DNA of 6,264 nt from Duncaniella sp. (GTDB lineage: Bacteria; Bacteroidota; Bacteroidia; Bacteroidales; Muribaculaceae): contig JAFLRW010000108.1 in assembly GCA_022511285.1 (NCBI GenBank), positions 1 through 6,264 on the forward strand, in the 5' to 3' direction. The position numbers and the translations under genes were made by a program. The notes beneath the pieces are model-generated. The model saw nothing but the letters and a program-made list of their open reading frames with translations. It was not told the origin of the DNA and did no database searches. How positions within the stretch are numbered: position 1 is the stretch's first letter; each line of letters opens with the position of its first letter. Of the stretch, positions 1-6,264 are shown one piece after another.

Positions 1-264
1 TTCATAGCTATGCTCGGAATCACTATGATAGCTGCTCCGGGCATCCCCGGAGGCGCTATTATGGCATCGCTCGGCCTGCTGCAATCCATCCTGGGCTTTG
101 ATGAGCAATCCGTGGCTCTGATGATAGCCCTCTACATCGCTATGGATTCATTTGGCACCGCCTGCAATGTGACTGGCGACGGTGCCCTCGCTGCAATCAT
201 TGACCGTCTGTTCAAGCACCGCCATCGGCCCGATGCGGCTCTCGAAGAGTTGCAAAAATCGTAA
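1..264 (+). CDS. Dicarboxylate/amino acid:cation symporter (DAACS/SDF family), C-terminal part
   Basis: Only the last 87 codons are present; the gene enters from the left edge in frame 1 and ends at TAA 262-264. The visible part matches the end of the SDF (GltPh/GltP) fold. The helical-hairpin-2 motif APGIPGG is at visible residues 12-18, followed by a hydrophobic stretch and the last helix carrying MDSFGTACNVTGD (visible residues 48-60), which is equivalent to the substrate- and sodium-binding helix TM8. These inner-membrane proteins take up organic acids or amino acids driven by Na+ or H+. By manual alignment to GltPh, the Asp equivalent to D394 (D49), the NV.GD sodium motif and D405 (D60) are kept. 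The position of R397, which binds the side-chain carboxylate of acidic substrates, is Gly (G52), and D390 is Tyr. I infer a neutral or otherwise non-acidic substrate. The family call is firm; the substrate is not known. It is separated from clpC by a terminator and a new promoter, so it is probably a separate transcription unit. Confidence 0.9.
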   Translation, partial: FIAMLGITMIAAPGIPGGAIMASLGLLQSILGFDEQSVALMIALYIAMDSFGTACNVTGDGALAAIIDRLFKHRHRPDAALEELQKS

Positions 265-289
265 AAACAGCCCTGCTTTACGTTTTTTT
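260..289 (+). terminator. Rho-independent terminator after the SDF symporter
   Basis: CGTAAA (260-265) and TTTACG (277-282) form a perfect 6-base inverted repeat with an 11-base loop, followed directly by seven T residues (283-289). A further C268-G275 pair is possible inside the loop. The left arm includes the symporter stop codon (262-264), so the terminator begins within the coding end. The stem is short and moderately AT-rich, so termination may be partial. Its position just before the clpC promoter fits a boundary between transcription units. Confidence 0.7.
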
Positions 290-306
290 GCGTATCTTCG
301 CATCAG

Positions 307-333
307 TTTGGCACAATTTTTGTTATATCTTTG
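307..333 (+). promoter_or_regulatory. Bacteroidales-type promoter for the clpC operon
   Basis: TATCTTTG at 326-333 matches the Bacteroidota -7 consensus TAnnTTTG exactly. It ends 17 bases before the clpC ATG, giving a predicted start of transcription near 338-340 and a very short leader of about a dozen bases. A TTTG at 307-310 could serve as the -33 element, but the 15-base gap to the -7 box is shorter than the usual spacing of about 19-20, so this half is doubtful. No heat-shock operator such as CIRCE is visible between the terminator and the gene. Confidence 0.6.
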
Positions 334-350
334 AGCCAAGACCCTACAAA

Positions 351-2912
351 ATGGAAACAGTATATACACAGAATTTCAAAACAGCCGTCAACAATGCGTT
401 GACGCTGGCCGCTACGCATAATTCACGTTATGTCCAGCCCGGCCATCTGCTCCTCTCGCTTATTAATGATAGCGAGGGTGCTCCGGCCAGGATGATTGAG
501 CATTTGTCTAAAGGCTCTTCGGTCAATCAACTGCGCACAGTGCTTGACAATGCTCTGCTGACATCAGCCGCTGACAAAGGTTTCAGCGGCACAGTCGCTG
601 CGGCCGATGTGTCGCTCAGCGACCTCACTAACCGTATCGTCAAGCTCAGTGCGCTTGAGGCGCGTATGCTCCGCAGTCCGCAGGTCGACGATATCCACTT
701 GCTATTGGCGGTGTTCCACAATTCCGATGCCCAACAGGCTGAGTACATGGAAGCCTTCCGCAGGGCTAATATTGCTTACGATACATTGCTCCGCTCGCTC
801 AATCCTCAGGCCGGACGGCCATTGTCGACAGCCGGCAATGACGACGATGATGACGACGACGAGAATGATATGCCAAAATCCGTTGGTCAGTCATCCTCAG
901 CGCCAAGGACGGCGCAAGCATCCAAAAATCGGACCGGCGACACTCCTATGCTCGACAAGTATGGCAATGACATGACTCTCGCCGCTCAGGAAGGACGCCT
1001 TGACCCTGTCGTGGGTCGCGATGTGGAGATTGAACGTCTGGCTCAAATCCTTAGTCGCCGCAAAAAAAACAATCCGGTCCTTATCGGTGAGCCCGGTGTG
1101 GGCAAGAGTGCTATTGTCGAGGGGCTCGCGCTGCGCATAGTGAAGCGCCAAGTCTCACGCATCCTTTTTGATAAACGTGTGGTGTCCCTTGACATGGCGT
1201 CGTTGGTAGCCGGAACTAAATATAGAGGGCAGTTTGAGGAACGAATAAAGGCTGTTATCGACGAACTTGCCAAGAATAAGGATGTAATCCTTTTTATTGA
1301 CGAACTCCACACTATTGTTGGCGCCGGTAATGCCTCCGGAACTATGGATGCCGCCAATCTGCTCAAGCCGGCCTTAGCTCGCGGAGAAATTCAATGCATA
1401 GGAGCTACTACGCTCGATGAGTATCGTAAGAATATTGAGAACGATGGTGCTCTCGAACGCCGTTTTCAGAAGGTTATGGTAGAGCCGACAACGCCGGAGG
1501 AGACTCGCATTATTCTTGACAACATTAAGGATAAATATGAGGAGCATCACAACGTTATCTACACACCTGAGGCTCTTGATGCCTGTGTGGCTCTTACCCA
1601 ACGATATGTGAGCGACAGAAATTTCCCCGACAAGGCTATCGACGCTATGGACGAGGCCGGCTCTCGCATCCACGTCACTAATATCGTAGTTCCGCCGGCT
1701 ATTGAGGAGCTTGAAAAGTCAGTAGCCGAGGCCGGCGCTGAAAAACTGCGTGCGGCTCAGGCTCAGAATTTTGAAAAGGCTGCCTCCTATCGCGACCGCG
1801 AGCAGCAACTCAAACAGCAGCTTGACACGGCCTTGGCTGCCTGGCGCAAAGATTTGGCTTCGATGCGTGAGACTGTCGACGAGGAGAAGGTGGCTGAAGT
1901 GGTGGCTATGATGACCGGTGTCCCTGTGCAACGCATAGCCCAGGCCGAAGGTAAGCGCCTTAAGGAAATGGCTCCGGCGCTCAAAAGCCGTATCATTGGA
2001 CAGGATGCCGCAATCGACAAGGTGGTGAAGGCTATTCAGCGCAACCGCATCGGACTAAAGGACCCTAATAAGCCGATAGGCACTTTTATGTTCCTCGGCC
2101 CAACGGGTGTCGGTAAAACCCACTTGGCCAAACAGCTGGCTGAGTATCTCTTTGACTCGGTCGACTCTCTTATTCGAATCGATATGAGTGAGTATATGGA
2201 GAAGTTCACTGTGTCACGTTTAGTCGGCGCCCCTCCGGGATATGTGGGTTACGAGGAGGGCGGACAGCTCACTGAAAAGGTGCGCCGCCATCCCTATTCA
2301 ATTGTCCTGCTCGATGAGATTGAGAAGGCCCACCCCGATGTTTTCAATATGCTCCTGCAGGTGATGGACGAAGGGCGTCTCACCGACTCCCTGGGCCGAC
2401 GGGTGGATTTTAAGAACACCATTATAATTATGACCTCCAACATCGGTTCGCGTCAGCTCAAGGAGTTTGGTTCCGGCATCGGTTTCAATCCTCGCCCGGC
2501 CGACGATAAGGAGGTGAGCAACGGTGTCCTGCAGAAGGCTCTCAATAAGGCTTTTGCCCCGGAATTCCTCAATCGTATTGATGATGTCATTATGTTCTCA
2601 CCCCTTGATAAGGATGCAATATTCAAAATCATTGATATCGAGCTCTCCGGGTTCGGCAAACGAGTAGCCGACCTTGGATATAAACTCACACTCAGCGACG
2701 AGGCCCGCGACTTTGTGGCCGACAAGGGCTACGATTCGCAGTTTGGCGCACGGCCCCTCAAACGCTCCATTCAGAAATATCTCGAGGATATGCTCGCCGA
2801 GCTCATAATTGATGCCGCAGTGAGTCCCGGCGACGAGATTTTCGTTTCATACACTGCGGGGGCTGATGAGCTTAACGCAGAGATACGCCACTCCTCGTCA
2901 ACTCAAGATTAA
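351..2912 (+). CDS. clpC: ATP-dependent Clp protease ATP-binding subunit ClpC (AAA+ unfoldase)
   Basis: This is an 853-residue cytoplasmic Hsp100 unfoldase, expected to form hexamers that unfold substrates and feed them to ClpP. Domain order: two Clp-N repeats (about 8-65 and 92-150); an acidic, probably disordered linker with seven Asp in a row (164-170); AAA+ D1 with Walker A GEPGVGKS (246-253), Walker B VILFIDE (312-318) and arginine fingers R370/R371; a short UVR-like coiled middle domain (about 463-497); and D2 with Walker A GPTGVGKT (583-590), Walker B IVLLDE (651-656) and sensor-2 GARPLKR (799-805). ClpC is chosen over ClpB because the middle domain is short and UVR-like rather than the long ClpB coiled coil, and because D2 carries an IGF tripeptide (710-712), the ClpP-docking loop absent from ClpB. 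The ATG at 351 is preferred over an in-frame TTG at 288: the residues from 351 look like a normal Clp-N start, and the upstream codons overlap the promoter. It is the first gene of the run. All catalytic motifs are intact. Confidence 0.95.
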   Translation: METVYTQNFKTAVNNALTLAATHNSRYVQPGHLLLSLINDSEGAPARMIEHLSKGSSVNQLRTVLDNALLTSAADKGFSGTVAAADVSLSDLTNRIVKLSALEARMLRSPQVDDIHLLLAVFHNSDAQQAEYMEAFRRANIAYDTLLRSLNPQAGRPLSTAGNDDDDDDDENDMPKSVGQSSSAPRTAQASKNRTGDTPMLDKYGNDMTLAAQEGRLDPVVGRDVEIERLAQILSRRKKNNPVLIGEPGVGKSAIVEGLALRIVKRQVSRILFDKRVVSLDMASLVAGTKYRGQFEERIKAVIDELAKNKDVILFIDELHTIVGAGNASGTMDAANLLKPALARGEIQCIGATTLDEYRKNIENDGALERRFQKVMVEPTTPEETRIILDNIKDKYEEHHNVIYTPEALDACVALTQRYVSDRNFPDKAIDAMDEAGSRIHVTNIVVPPAIEELEKSVAEAGAEKLRAAQAQNFEKAASYRDREQQLKQQLDTALAAWRKDLASMRETVDEEKVAEVVAMMTGVPVQRIAQAEGKRLKEMAPALKSRIIGQDAAIDKVVKAIQRNRIGLKDPNKPIGTFMFLGPTGVGKTHLAKQLAEYLFDSVDSLIRIDMSEYMEKFTVSRLVGAPPGYVGYEEGGQLTEKVRRHPYSIVLLDEIEKAHPDVFNMLLQVMDEGRLTDSLGRRVDFKNTIIIMTSNIGSRQLKEFGSGIGFNPRPADDKEVSNGVLQKALNKAFAPEFLNRIDDVIMFSPLDKDAIFKIIDIELSGFGKRVADLGYKLTLSDEARDFVADKGYDSQFGARPLKRSIQKYLEDMLAELIIDAAVSPGDEIFVSYTAGADELNAEIRHSSSTQD
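840..863 (+). repeat. Aspartate tract in the ClpC N-domain/D1 linker
   Basis: Seven consecutive Asp codons and one Glu codon encode residues 164-171 of ClpC. GAC and GAT are mixed, so this is an amino-acid repeat rather than a pure DNA microsatellite. It sits between the second Clp-N repeat and D1, followed by a Ser/Ala/Lys-rich stretch up to about residue 200, so it is most likely a flexible charged linker. Confidence 0.85.
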
Positions 2913-2927
2913 TCACTTCCATTCTCT

Positions 2928-3146
2928 ATGTCGCTTGTCTGCATCGCCACGTTTCCTGACCCTATTGAAGCTAACATAGCTTCAGGTATGCTTGCTGAGT
3001 ATGGCATCCCGGCCATCCTCGACGGGGCCACTATCCTCGGGGTAATCCCTGTGCCATCCTCGATAGGGGAGGTGAGGATGATGGTGAGGCGTGAGGATGC
3101 CGACAGGGCTTGTGAACTGCTCTCTGAGCATGGCGATATTAAATAA
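2928..3146 (+). CDS. DUF2007-family small protein (putative signal-transducing protein)
   Basis: This 72-residue soluble protein has no signal peptide or membrane segment. It matches the DUF2007 pattern. An N-terminal beta strand (LVCIATFPDP, residues 3-12) leads into a helix (IEANIASGMLAEYGIP, 13-28). A short variable middle follows, then a strand GEVRMMVRRED (about 47-57) and a final helix with ADRACELLSEHG (58-69). This is a small ferredoxin-like alpha/beta fold related in shape to PII/ACT modules. Database entries call the family a putative signal-transducing protein, but no molecular function is firmly established, so the name should not be taken as a role. The ATG lies 15 bases after the clpC stop and the stop is 7 bases before the dGTPase start, so it is almost certainly cotranscribed with both. 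It could be a regulator or adaptor of a neighbour, but nothing in the sequence proves that. Confidence 0.82.
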   Translation: MSLVCIATFPDPIEANIASGMLAEYGIPAILDGATILGVIPVPSSIGEVRMMVRREDADRACELLSEHGDIK

Positions 3147-3153
3147 TTGAATA

Positions 3154-4497
3154 ATGGTTATGAATTGGGATAGTCTCATTTCTGACAAGCGATTCGGCCT
3201 CGAACACTATCACGACCCGCGCCGTGGAGTGCGTTCGGAATTTAGGCGAGATTTTGATCGTTTGGTCTTCTCGTCCCCTTTCCGGCGTTTGCAAAACAAG
3301 ACGCAGGTATTCCCTCTCCCCGGGAGTATATTTGTTCACAACCGTCTCACTCACAGCATTGAAGTGGCCTCCGTCGGGCGCTCTTTGGCCAGCGAGATTG
3401 CTCTGCGCCTTGCTCCGAAATATAAAAATGAGCCGTGGCTGGATAAACTCGATGCCATGGGCGACATTGTGGCGGCCGCTTGTCTGGCCCACGACCTCGG
3501 CAATCCTCCGTTCGGCCACTCGGGTGAAAAGGCTATCGCTGCTTTTTTCAGCGAAGGGGAGGGGCGAAAGTTTGCCGACAAACTCACCCCGCAGCAGTGG
3601 GCTGACCTCACTAACTTTGAAGGTAATGCTAATGCTTTCCGCCTGCTCACCCACCGATTCAACGGCCGCCGTGAAGGGGGATTTGCTATGACTTACTCCA
3701 CACTGGCGTCTATTGTGAAATATCCGTTTGATTCCTCGCTCGCAGGCTCAAAGGGAAAGTTCGGTTTTTTTGCTTCCGAGCAGGAGGATTTCATCAAGAT
3801 TTTCGACACGCTGAATATCTCCCGCTTGCCGGATGATAACGGGGCCGTTAGATATGCACGCTATCCGTTAGTCTATATCGTCGAAGCGGCTGATGATATC
3901 TGCTATGAGATTATGGATATCGAGGATGCCCATAAACTGAAAATTCTTTCCACTGAACAGGTGATTCCGCTGCTGCTGACATATTTCAACGCCGAGCGCC
4001 GGCGGCGGATTGTCAGTAGGATGGATACGGTGGACGACCCCAATGAGAAAGTGGCCTACCTCCGTTCCTGTATCATCGATGCTTTGGTCAAAAGCTGTGC
4101 GGAGTCTTTTGTCATCCACGAGGAGGAGATTCTCGCCGGTTCTCTCACCGGCTCTCTCCTTGACCATATCTCTTCTCCGGAGATTGACGGCTATCGTGCC
4201 TGCGAATCGCTCTCTTGGGATAAGATTTACTCTGCACCTGATGTGGTGGAAATCGAACTGGCCGGCACGAGGATTATTAATTTCCTCCTCGGCGAGTTGG
4301 TGAAGGCTGTGACCTGCCCCGATTTGCACTATTCTCGATTGTTGCTCTCAAAAGTGCCACAGCAATATGAAGTGCAGGCTCCCGACCTTTATGGCAAAAT
4401 TCAGGCGGTGCTCGACCATATCTCCGGTATGACAGATGTCTATGCTCTCGATTTATATCGAAGGCTCAACGGCATGAGTCTGAAAATCAATAACTGA
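3154..4497 (+). CDS. dgt: Deoxyguanosinetriphosphate triphosphohydrolase (dGTPase), HD superfamily
   Basis: This 447-residue cytoplasmic enzyme is expected to hydrolyse dGTP (and possibly other dNTPs) to deoxynucleoside and triphosphate, controlling dNTP pools. The N-terminal family signature FRRLQNKTQVFP spans about residues 43-54, with Q47 in the place of the guanine-contacting glutamine. The HD metal and catalytic set is complete: H67 in LTHSIEV, H113-D114 in AHDLGNPPFGHSGE, H122 and E125 in the same motif, and D247/D248 in EAADDICYE. The alpha-helical remainder extends to the C-terminus. The length fits the roughly 440-450-residue type and is shorter than E. coli Dgt (about 505). An in-frame ATG two codons downstream (3160) would give MNWDSL, which resembles the start of Bacteroidales homologues, so 3160 may be the true start. 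It lies 7 bases after the DUF2007 gene and 8 bases before the TPM gene. Some dGTPases act against phage by depleting dNTPs, but the housekeeping context gives no support for that here. Confidence 0.93.
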   Translation: MVMNWDSLISDKRFGLEHYHDPRRGVRSEFRRDFDRLVFSSPFRRLQNKTQVFPLPGSIFVHNRLTHSIEVASVGRSLASEIALRLAPKYKNEPWLDKLDAMGDIVAAACLAHDLGNPPFGHSGEKAIAAFFSEGEGRKFADKLTPQQWADLTNFEGNANAFRLLTHRFNGRREGGFAMTYSTLASIVKYPFDSSLAGSKGKFGFFASEQEDFIKIFDTLNISRLPDDNGAVRYARYPLVYIVEAADDICYEIMDIEDAHKLKILSTEQVIPLLLTYFNAERRRRIVSRMDTVDDPNEKVAYLRSCIIDALVKSCAESFVIHEEEILAGSLTGSLLDHISSPEIDGYRACESLSWDKIYSAPDVVEIELAGTRIINFLLGELVKAVTCPDLHYSRLLLSKVPQQYEVQAPDLYGKIQAVLDHISGMTDVYALDLYRRLNGMSLKINN

Positions 4498-4505
4498 TTC
4501 CCCTT

Positions 4506-5747
4506 ATGCCACGCCTGCTATCTCTGCTGCTCCTACTGCTGACAGGTATTCCGCTCTCAGCTATATCTGTGGATGATGTCCCGAATGTCCACATCGCTGA
4601 CCGCTCGCGTTATGTCTCTGACCCCGCCGGGATTCTCTCTCAGGCGGAGCGTGCCGACCTGGATGCACGCATTGCTGCAATTTGGCGGGACACCTCGGCT
4701 GAAGTGGTCGTTGTCCTGGTGGATCAGATTGACCCTTCGCTCACTCCCGAGGAATTTGCAACACGCCTGTTTGAAAAGTGGGGAATAGGAAAAAGGGATA
4801 AGGATAACGGGCTGCTCATCCTGGTGTCGCGTGACGACCATGCCGCTCAGATTCGCACCGGTTACGGTCTGGAAGGGGCGCTGCCGGATATTCTGCTCGG
4901 TCGGCTGTTGCGCGGACGCATGTTTCCTCGCTTTCGCAACGGGGAATATGCTCTTGGAATAGGGGAGGCCATCGACGATATTGGCGCCATATTGCGCAAC
5001 CCGGCGGTGGCTGATGAGGTGCTCTCTGATATTAAATCTGACTCTCCGTCTGATGATTTGGATGGAGCTGAATTATTCAGATACTATCTGTATTTCTCCT
5101 GTTTGGCTTCTCTGGTGGTTTTGATTCTGATTGTTTCGTTTTATTTTGGAGATAAGAAGAGAAAACACTCTGACCAGCGTCGCTGGCAGTCACTGCAACA
5201 GTTGTGGATTCCCGTTATTTTAGTGGCATTTGCCACCATAGGTATAGGCGTTGTCGGTGTTGTTGTCCTGAAAGTGCTCTCTTCGCACATTCGCCGCCAT
5301 AACCGCTCCTGCCCGAATTGCCATACGCGAATGAGCTTGATTGACGAGGTCAACGATAATAAATACCTCACTCCCTATCAAGACCTTGAGGAACAGTTGA
5401 AATCAGTTGACTATGACGTGTGGGAGTGTCCCTCCTGCCACCTCACGGATATCCTTCCTTACCCTTCTGCCACATCCCAATACGAGGAGTGTCCCAATTG
5501 CCACACTCGGGCTTTGTCACTCATTGAACACCGCATTCTTCGGCCTGCCACTGTCAATTCAGCCGGAAATGGTGTTGACATTTATCTCTGCCGGGCTTGC
5601 GGATATCGTGACAGGCGGCAATTCTCCATTCCGCGAAAGCAGCCTGCCGTGGTGATTGTGCCCGGCGGCGGCAGCGGCGGTGGCTTTTCCGGCGGCTCAT
5701 TTGGTGGCGGCCTCACTGGCGGAGGAGGGGCCGGGGGCAGATGGTAA
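4506..5747 (+). CDS. TPM-domain (YgcG-like) envelope protein with two zinc ribbons and Gly-rich tail
   Basis: This is a 413-residue protein. A signal peptide is evident: Arg3, then a Leu-rich core over about 4-12, and a likely signal peptidase I site after LSA at residue 19. A TPM domain (about 36-170) follows, showing the usual YVSDPAGILS start, WGIG (92-95), DNGLLILV (100-107) and GYGLEG (119-124). Two hydrophobic segments at about 193-215 and 235-258 flank a basic loop containing KKRK. Four CxxC pairs come next: C269/C272 with C308/C311, and C329/C332 with C362/C365, as expected for two zinc ribbons. The tail (386-413) is a Gly/Ser/Phe run ending in GGRW, typical of YgcG-like proteins. TPM domains are linked to membrane-protein maintenance and, in plant TLP18.3, to phosphatase activity and photosystem II repair; the bacterial function is poorly known. 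By the positive-inside rule the KKRK loop is cytoplasmic, putting both the TPM domain and the ribbons in the periplasm. If the first segment were uncleaved the topology could differ. The stop overlaps the next gene. Confidence 0.88.
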   Translation: MPRLLSLLLLLLTGIPLSAISVDDVPNVHIADRSRYVSDPAGILSQAERADLDARIAAIWRDTSAEVVVVLVDQIDPSLTPEEFATRLFEKWGIGKRDKDNGLLILVSRDDHAAQIRTGYGLEGALPDILLGRLLRGRMFPRFRNGEYALGIGEAIDDIGAILRNPAVADEVLSDIKSDSPSDDLDGAELFRYYLYFSCLASLVVLILIVSFYFGDKKRKHSDQRRWQSLQQLWIPVILVAFATIGIGVVGVVVLKVLSSHIRRHNRSCPNCHTRMSLIDEVNDNKYLTPYQDLEEQLKSVDYDVWECPSCHLTDILPYPSATSQYEECPNCHTRALSLIEHRILRPATVNSAGNGVDIYLCRACGYRDRRQFSIPRKQPAVVIVPGGGSGGGFSGGSFGGGLTGGGGAGGRW

Positions 5748-6264
5748 ATATTAATGAGATTGCCGACTTTGTGTGTGGCTATCCGCTGTTTATCCTTTTG
5801 ATTGGTGGCGGATTCTTCCTTTTCTTTGATTCCGGAATGATTTCCCTAAGAGCTCTGCCGCAGGCTTTGAAGGTATTGCGCGAGAAGCAGAGCCGCGAGG
5901 CTGGAAGCCAGATTTCTTCGCTGCAAGCGCTTTCTTCTGTCGTGGCGGCTACGGTAGGGATGGGAAATATTGCCGGTGTGGCCATCGCGTTGGTGATGGG
6001 TGGCCCCGGTGCTATTTTTTGGATGTGGGTGAGTGCGTTGGTGGGTATGGCCACGAAATATCACGAAGGTGTGTTGACCACTCGCTTCAAGGCCTCACGC
6101 TCTGACGGGACTCCGGTCGGCGGTACTATGTATATCATTGACCGCGCTCTTGGCCCCGGATGGCATTGGCTGGCGGTCACCTTTGCCATAGCCGGTATGT
6201 TTGGAACACTCTGCATTATGAATGCCAATCAGCTCACCGAGGCGTTGATGACCACTTTCACCAC
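5741..6264 (+). CDS. Alanine/glycine:cation symporter (AGCS family), N-terminal part
   Basis: The open frame runs from ATG 5741 to the right edge: 174 full codons with no stop, so the gene is truncated by the window. It is an inner-membrane Na+- or H+-coupled transporter of alanine, glycine or related small amino acids. The family signature is clear. After an N-terminal membrane segment (about 15-29) and the amphipathic LRALPQALKVL region comes the conserved ATVGMGNIAGVA (70-81). GGPGAIFWMWVSALVGMATK (87-106) follows, then YHE and the conserved GGTMYII motif. A further membrane segment leads to the N-Q-rich end before the edge. The ATG overlaps the TPM stop by 7 bases (ATGGTAA), which suggests translational coupling. 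The GGAGGAGGGG upstream is part of the TPM glycine codons and should not be read as a ribosome site without proof. The family is firm; the exact substrate and the C-terminal half are not visible. Confidence 0.92.
   Translation, partial: MVNINEIADFVCGYPLFILLIGGGFFLFFDSGMISLRALPQALKVLREKQSREAGSQISSLQALSSVVAATVGMGNIAGVAIALVMGGPGAIFWMWVSALVGMATKYHEGVLTTRFKASRSDGTPVGGTMYIIDRALGPGWHWLAVTFAIAGMFGTLCIMNANQLTEALMTTFT

Noticed and set aside
288..350. N-terminal extension of ClpC from an in-frame TTG at 288
   Set aside because: The extra 21 residues do not resemble Clp-N sequence and cover the -7 promoter element; the ATG at 351 gives a normal start.
607..975. 122-codon + strand open frame inside clpC in another frame
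   Set aside because: It overlaps the second Clp-N repeat and linker of clpC; the product is low-complexity and the Asp tract reads as Thr/Met in this frame.
351..2912. ClpB rather than ClpC
   Set aside because: The middle region is a short UVR-like coil and not the long ClpB M-domain, and an IGF ClpP-docking loop is present in D2.
3139..3654. 171-codon open frame on the - strand opposite dgt
   Set aside because: It is fully antisense to the conserved HD motifs of dgt, its product resembles no family I know, and it has no promoter or independent context.
4135..4152. Perfect inverted repeat GCCGGT/ACCGGC with 6-base loop inside dgt
   Set aside because: It encodes ordinary residues (AGSLTGS), has no following T-tract and lies mid-gene, so it is probably chance and not a terminator.
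3868..4329. 153-codon open frame on the - strand opposite the dgt C-terminal half
   Set aside because: It is a reading-frame shadow of a well-supported gene and its translation shows no recognisable motif.
3154..4497. dGTPase as an anti-phage defence gene
   Set aside because: Although some dGTPases deplete dNTPs during infection, the neighbours are housekeeping genes and there are no mobile or defence genes in view.
5721..5730. Shine-Dalgarno-like GGAGGAGGGG upstream of the AGCS start
   Set aside because: It is explained by glycine codons of the TPM tail, sits somewhat far from the ATG, and Bacteroidota rarely depend on such sites.
5779..6054. 91-codon open frame on the - strand opposite the AGCS gene
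   Set aside because: It is antisense to the conserved AGCS motifs, and its Pro/Thr/Ala-rich product looks like a shadow of membrane-protein codons.

Overview
The window looks like an ordinary chromosomal stretch from a member of the Bacteroidales (Bacteroidota). I infer this from four things. There is a TAnnTTTG-type -7 promoter element before clpC. The starts lack purposeful Shine-Dalgarno sites. The protein sequences resemble Bacteroidales versions. The GC content is moderate. A gut or Muribaculaceae-like source is possible but cannot be shown from this sequence. All genes lie on the + strand and there is no gene-free stretch over 300 bases.

Layout: positions 1-264 hold the C-terminal end of a DAACS/SDF-family cation-coupled symporter, closed by an intrinsic terminator (about 260-289) whose stem starts inside the stop codon region. 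A Bacteroidales-type promoter (-7 element at 326-333) then opens a tight five-gene run: clpC (351-2912), a 72-residue DUF2007 protein (2928-3146), a dGTP triphosphohydrolase (3154-4497), a secreted or membrane-anchored TPM-domain protein with two predicted zinc ribbons (4506-5747), and the N-terminal part of an AGCS-family alanine/glycine:cation symporter (5741 to beyond the window end). The gaps are 15, 7 and 8 bases, followed by a 7-base overlap, so one polycistronic transcript is likely. The last gene runs off the window.

Functionally the run mixes protein quality control (ClpC unfoldase, partner of ClpP), dNTP pool control (dGTPase), an envelope protein of unclear role (TPM), a putative small regulatory or binding protein (DUF2007) and amino-acid uptake (AGCS). 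I see no defence system, mobile element, CRISPR array, RNA gene or clear sign of horizontal transfer. The most informative details are within known families. The ClpC N-domain lacks both glutamates that bind phospho-arginine in Bacillus ClpC and carries an Asp7 linker. The SDF symporter has Gly where the acidic-substrate arginine usually sits. The TPM protein has zinc ribbons whose predicted topology places them outside the cytoplasm. I found no convincing new biological system here.
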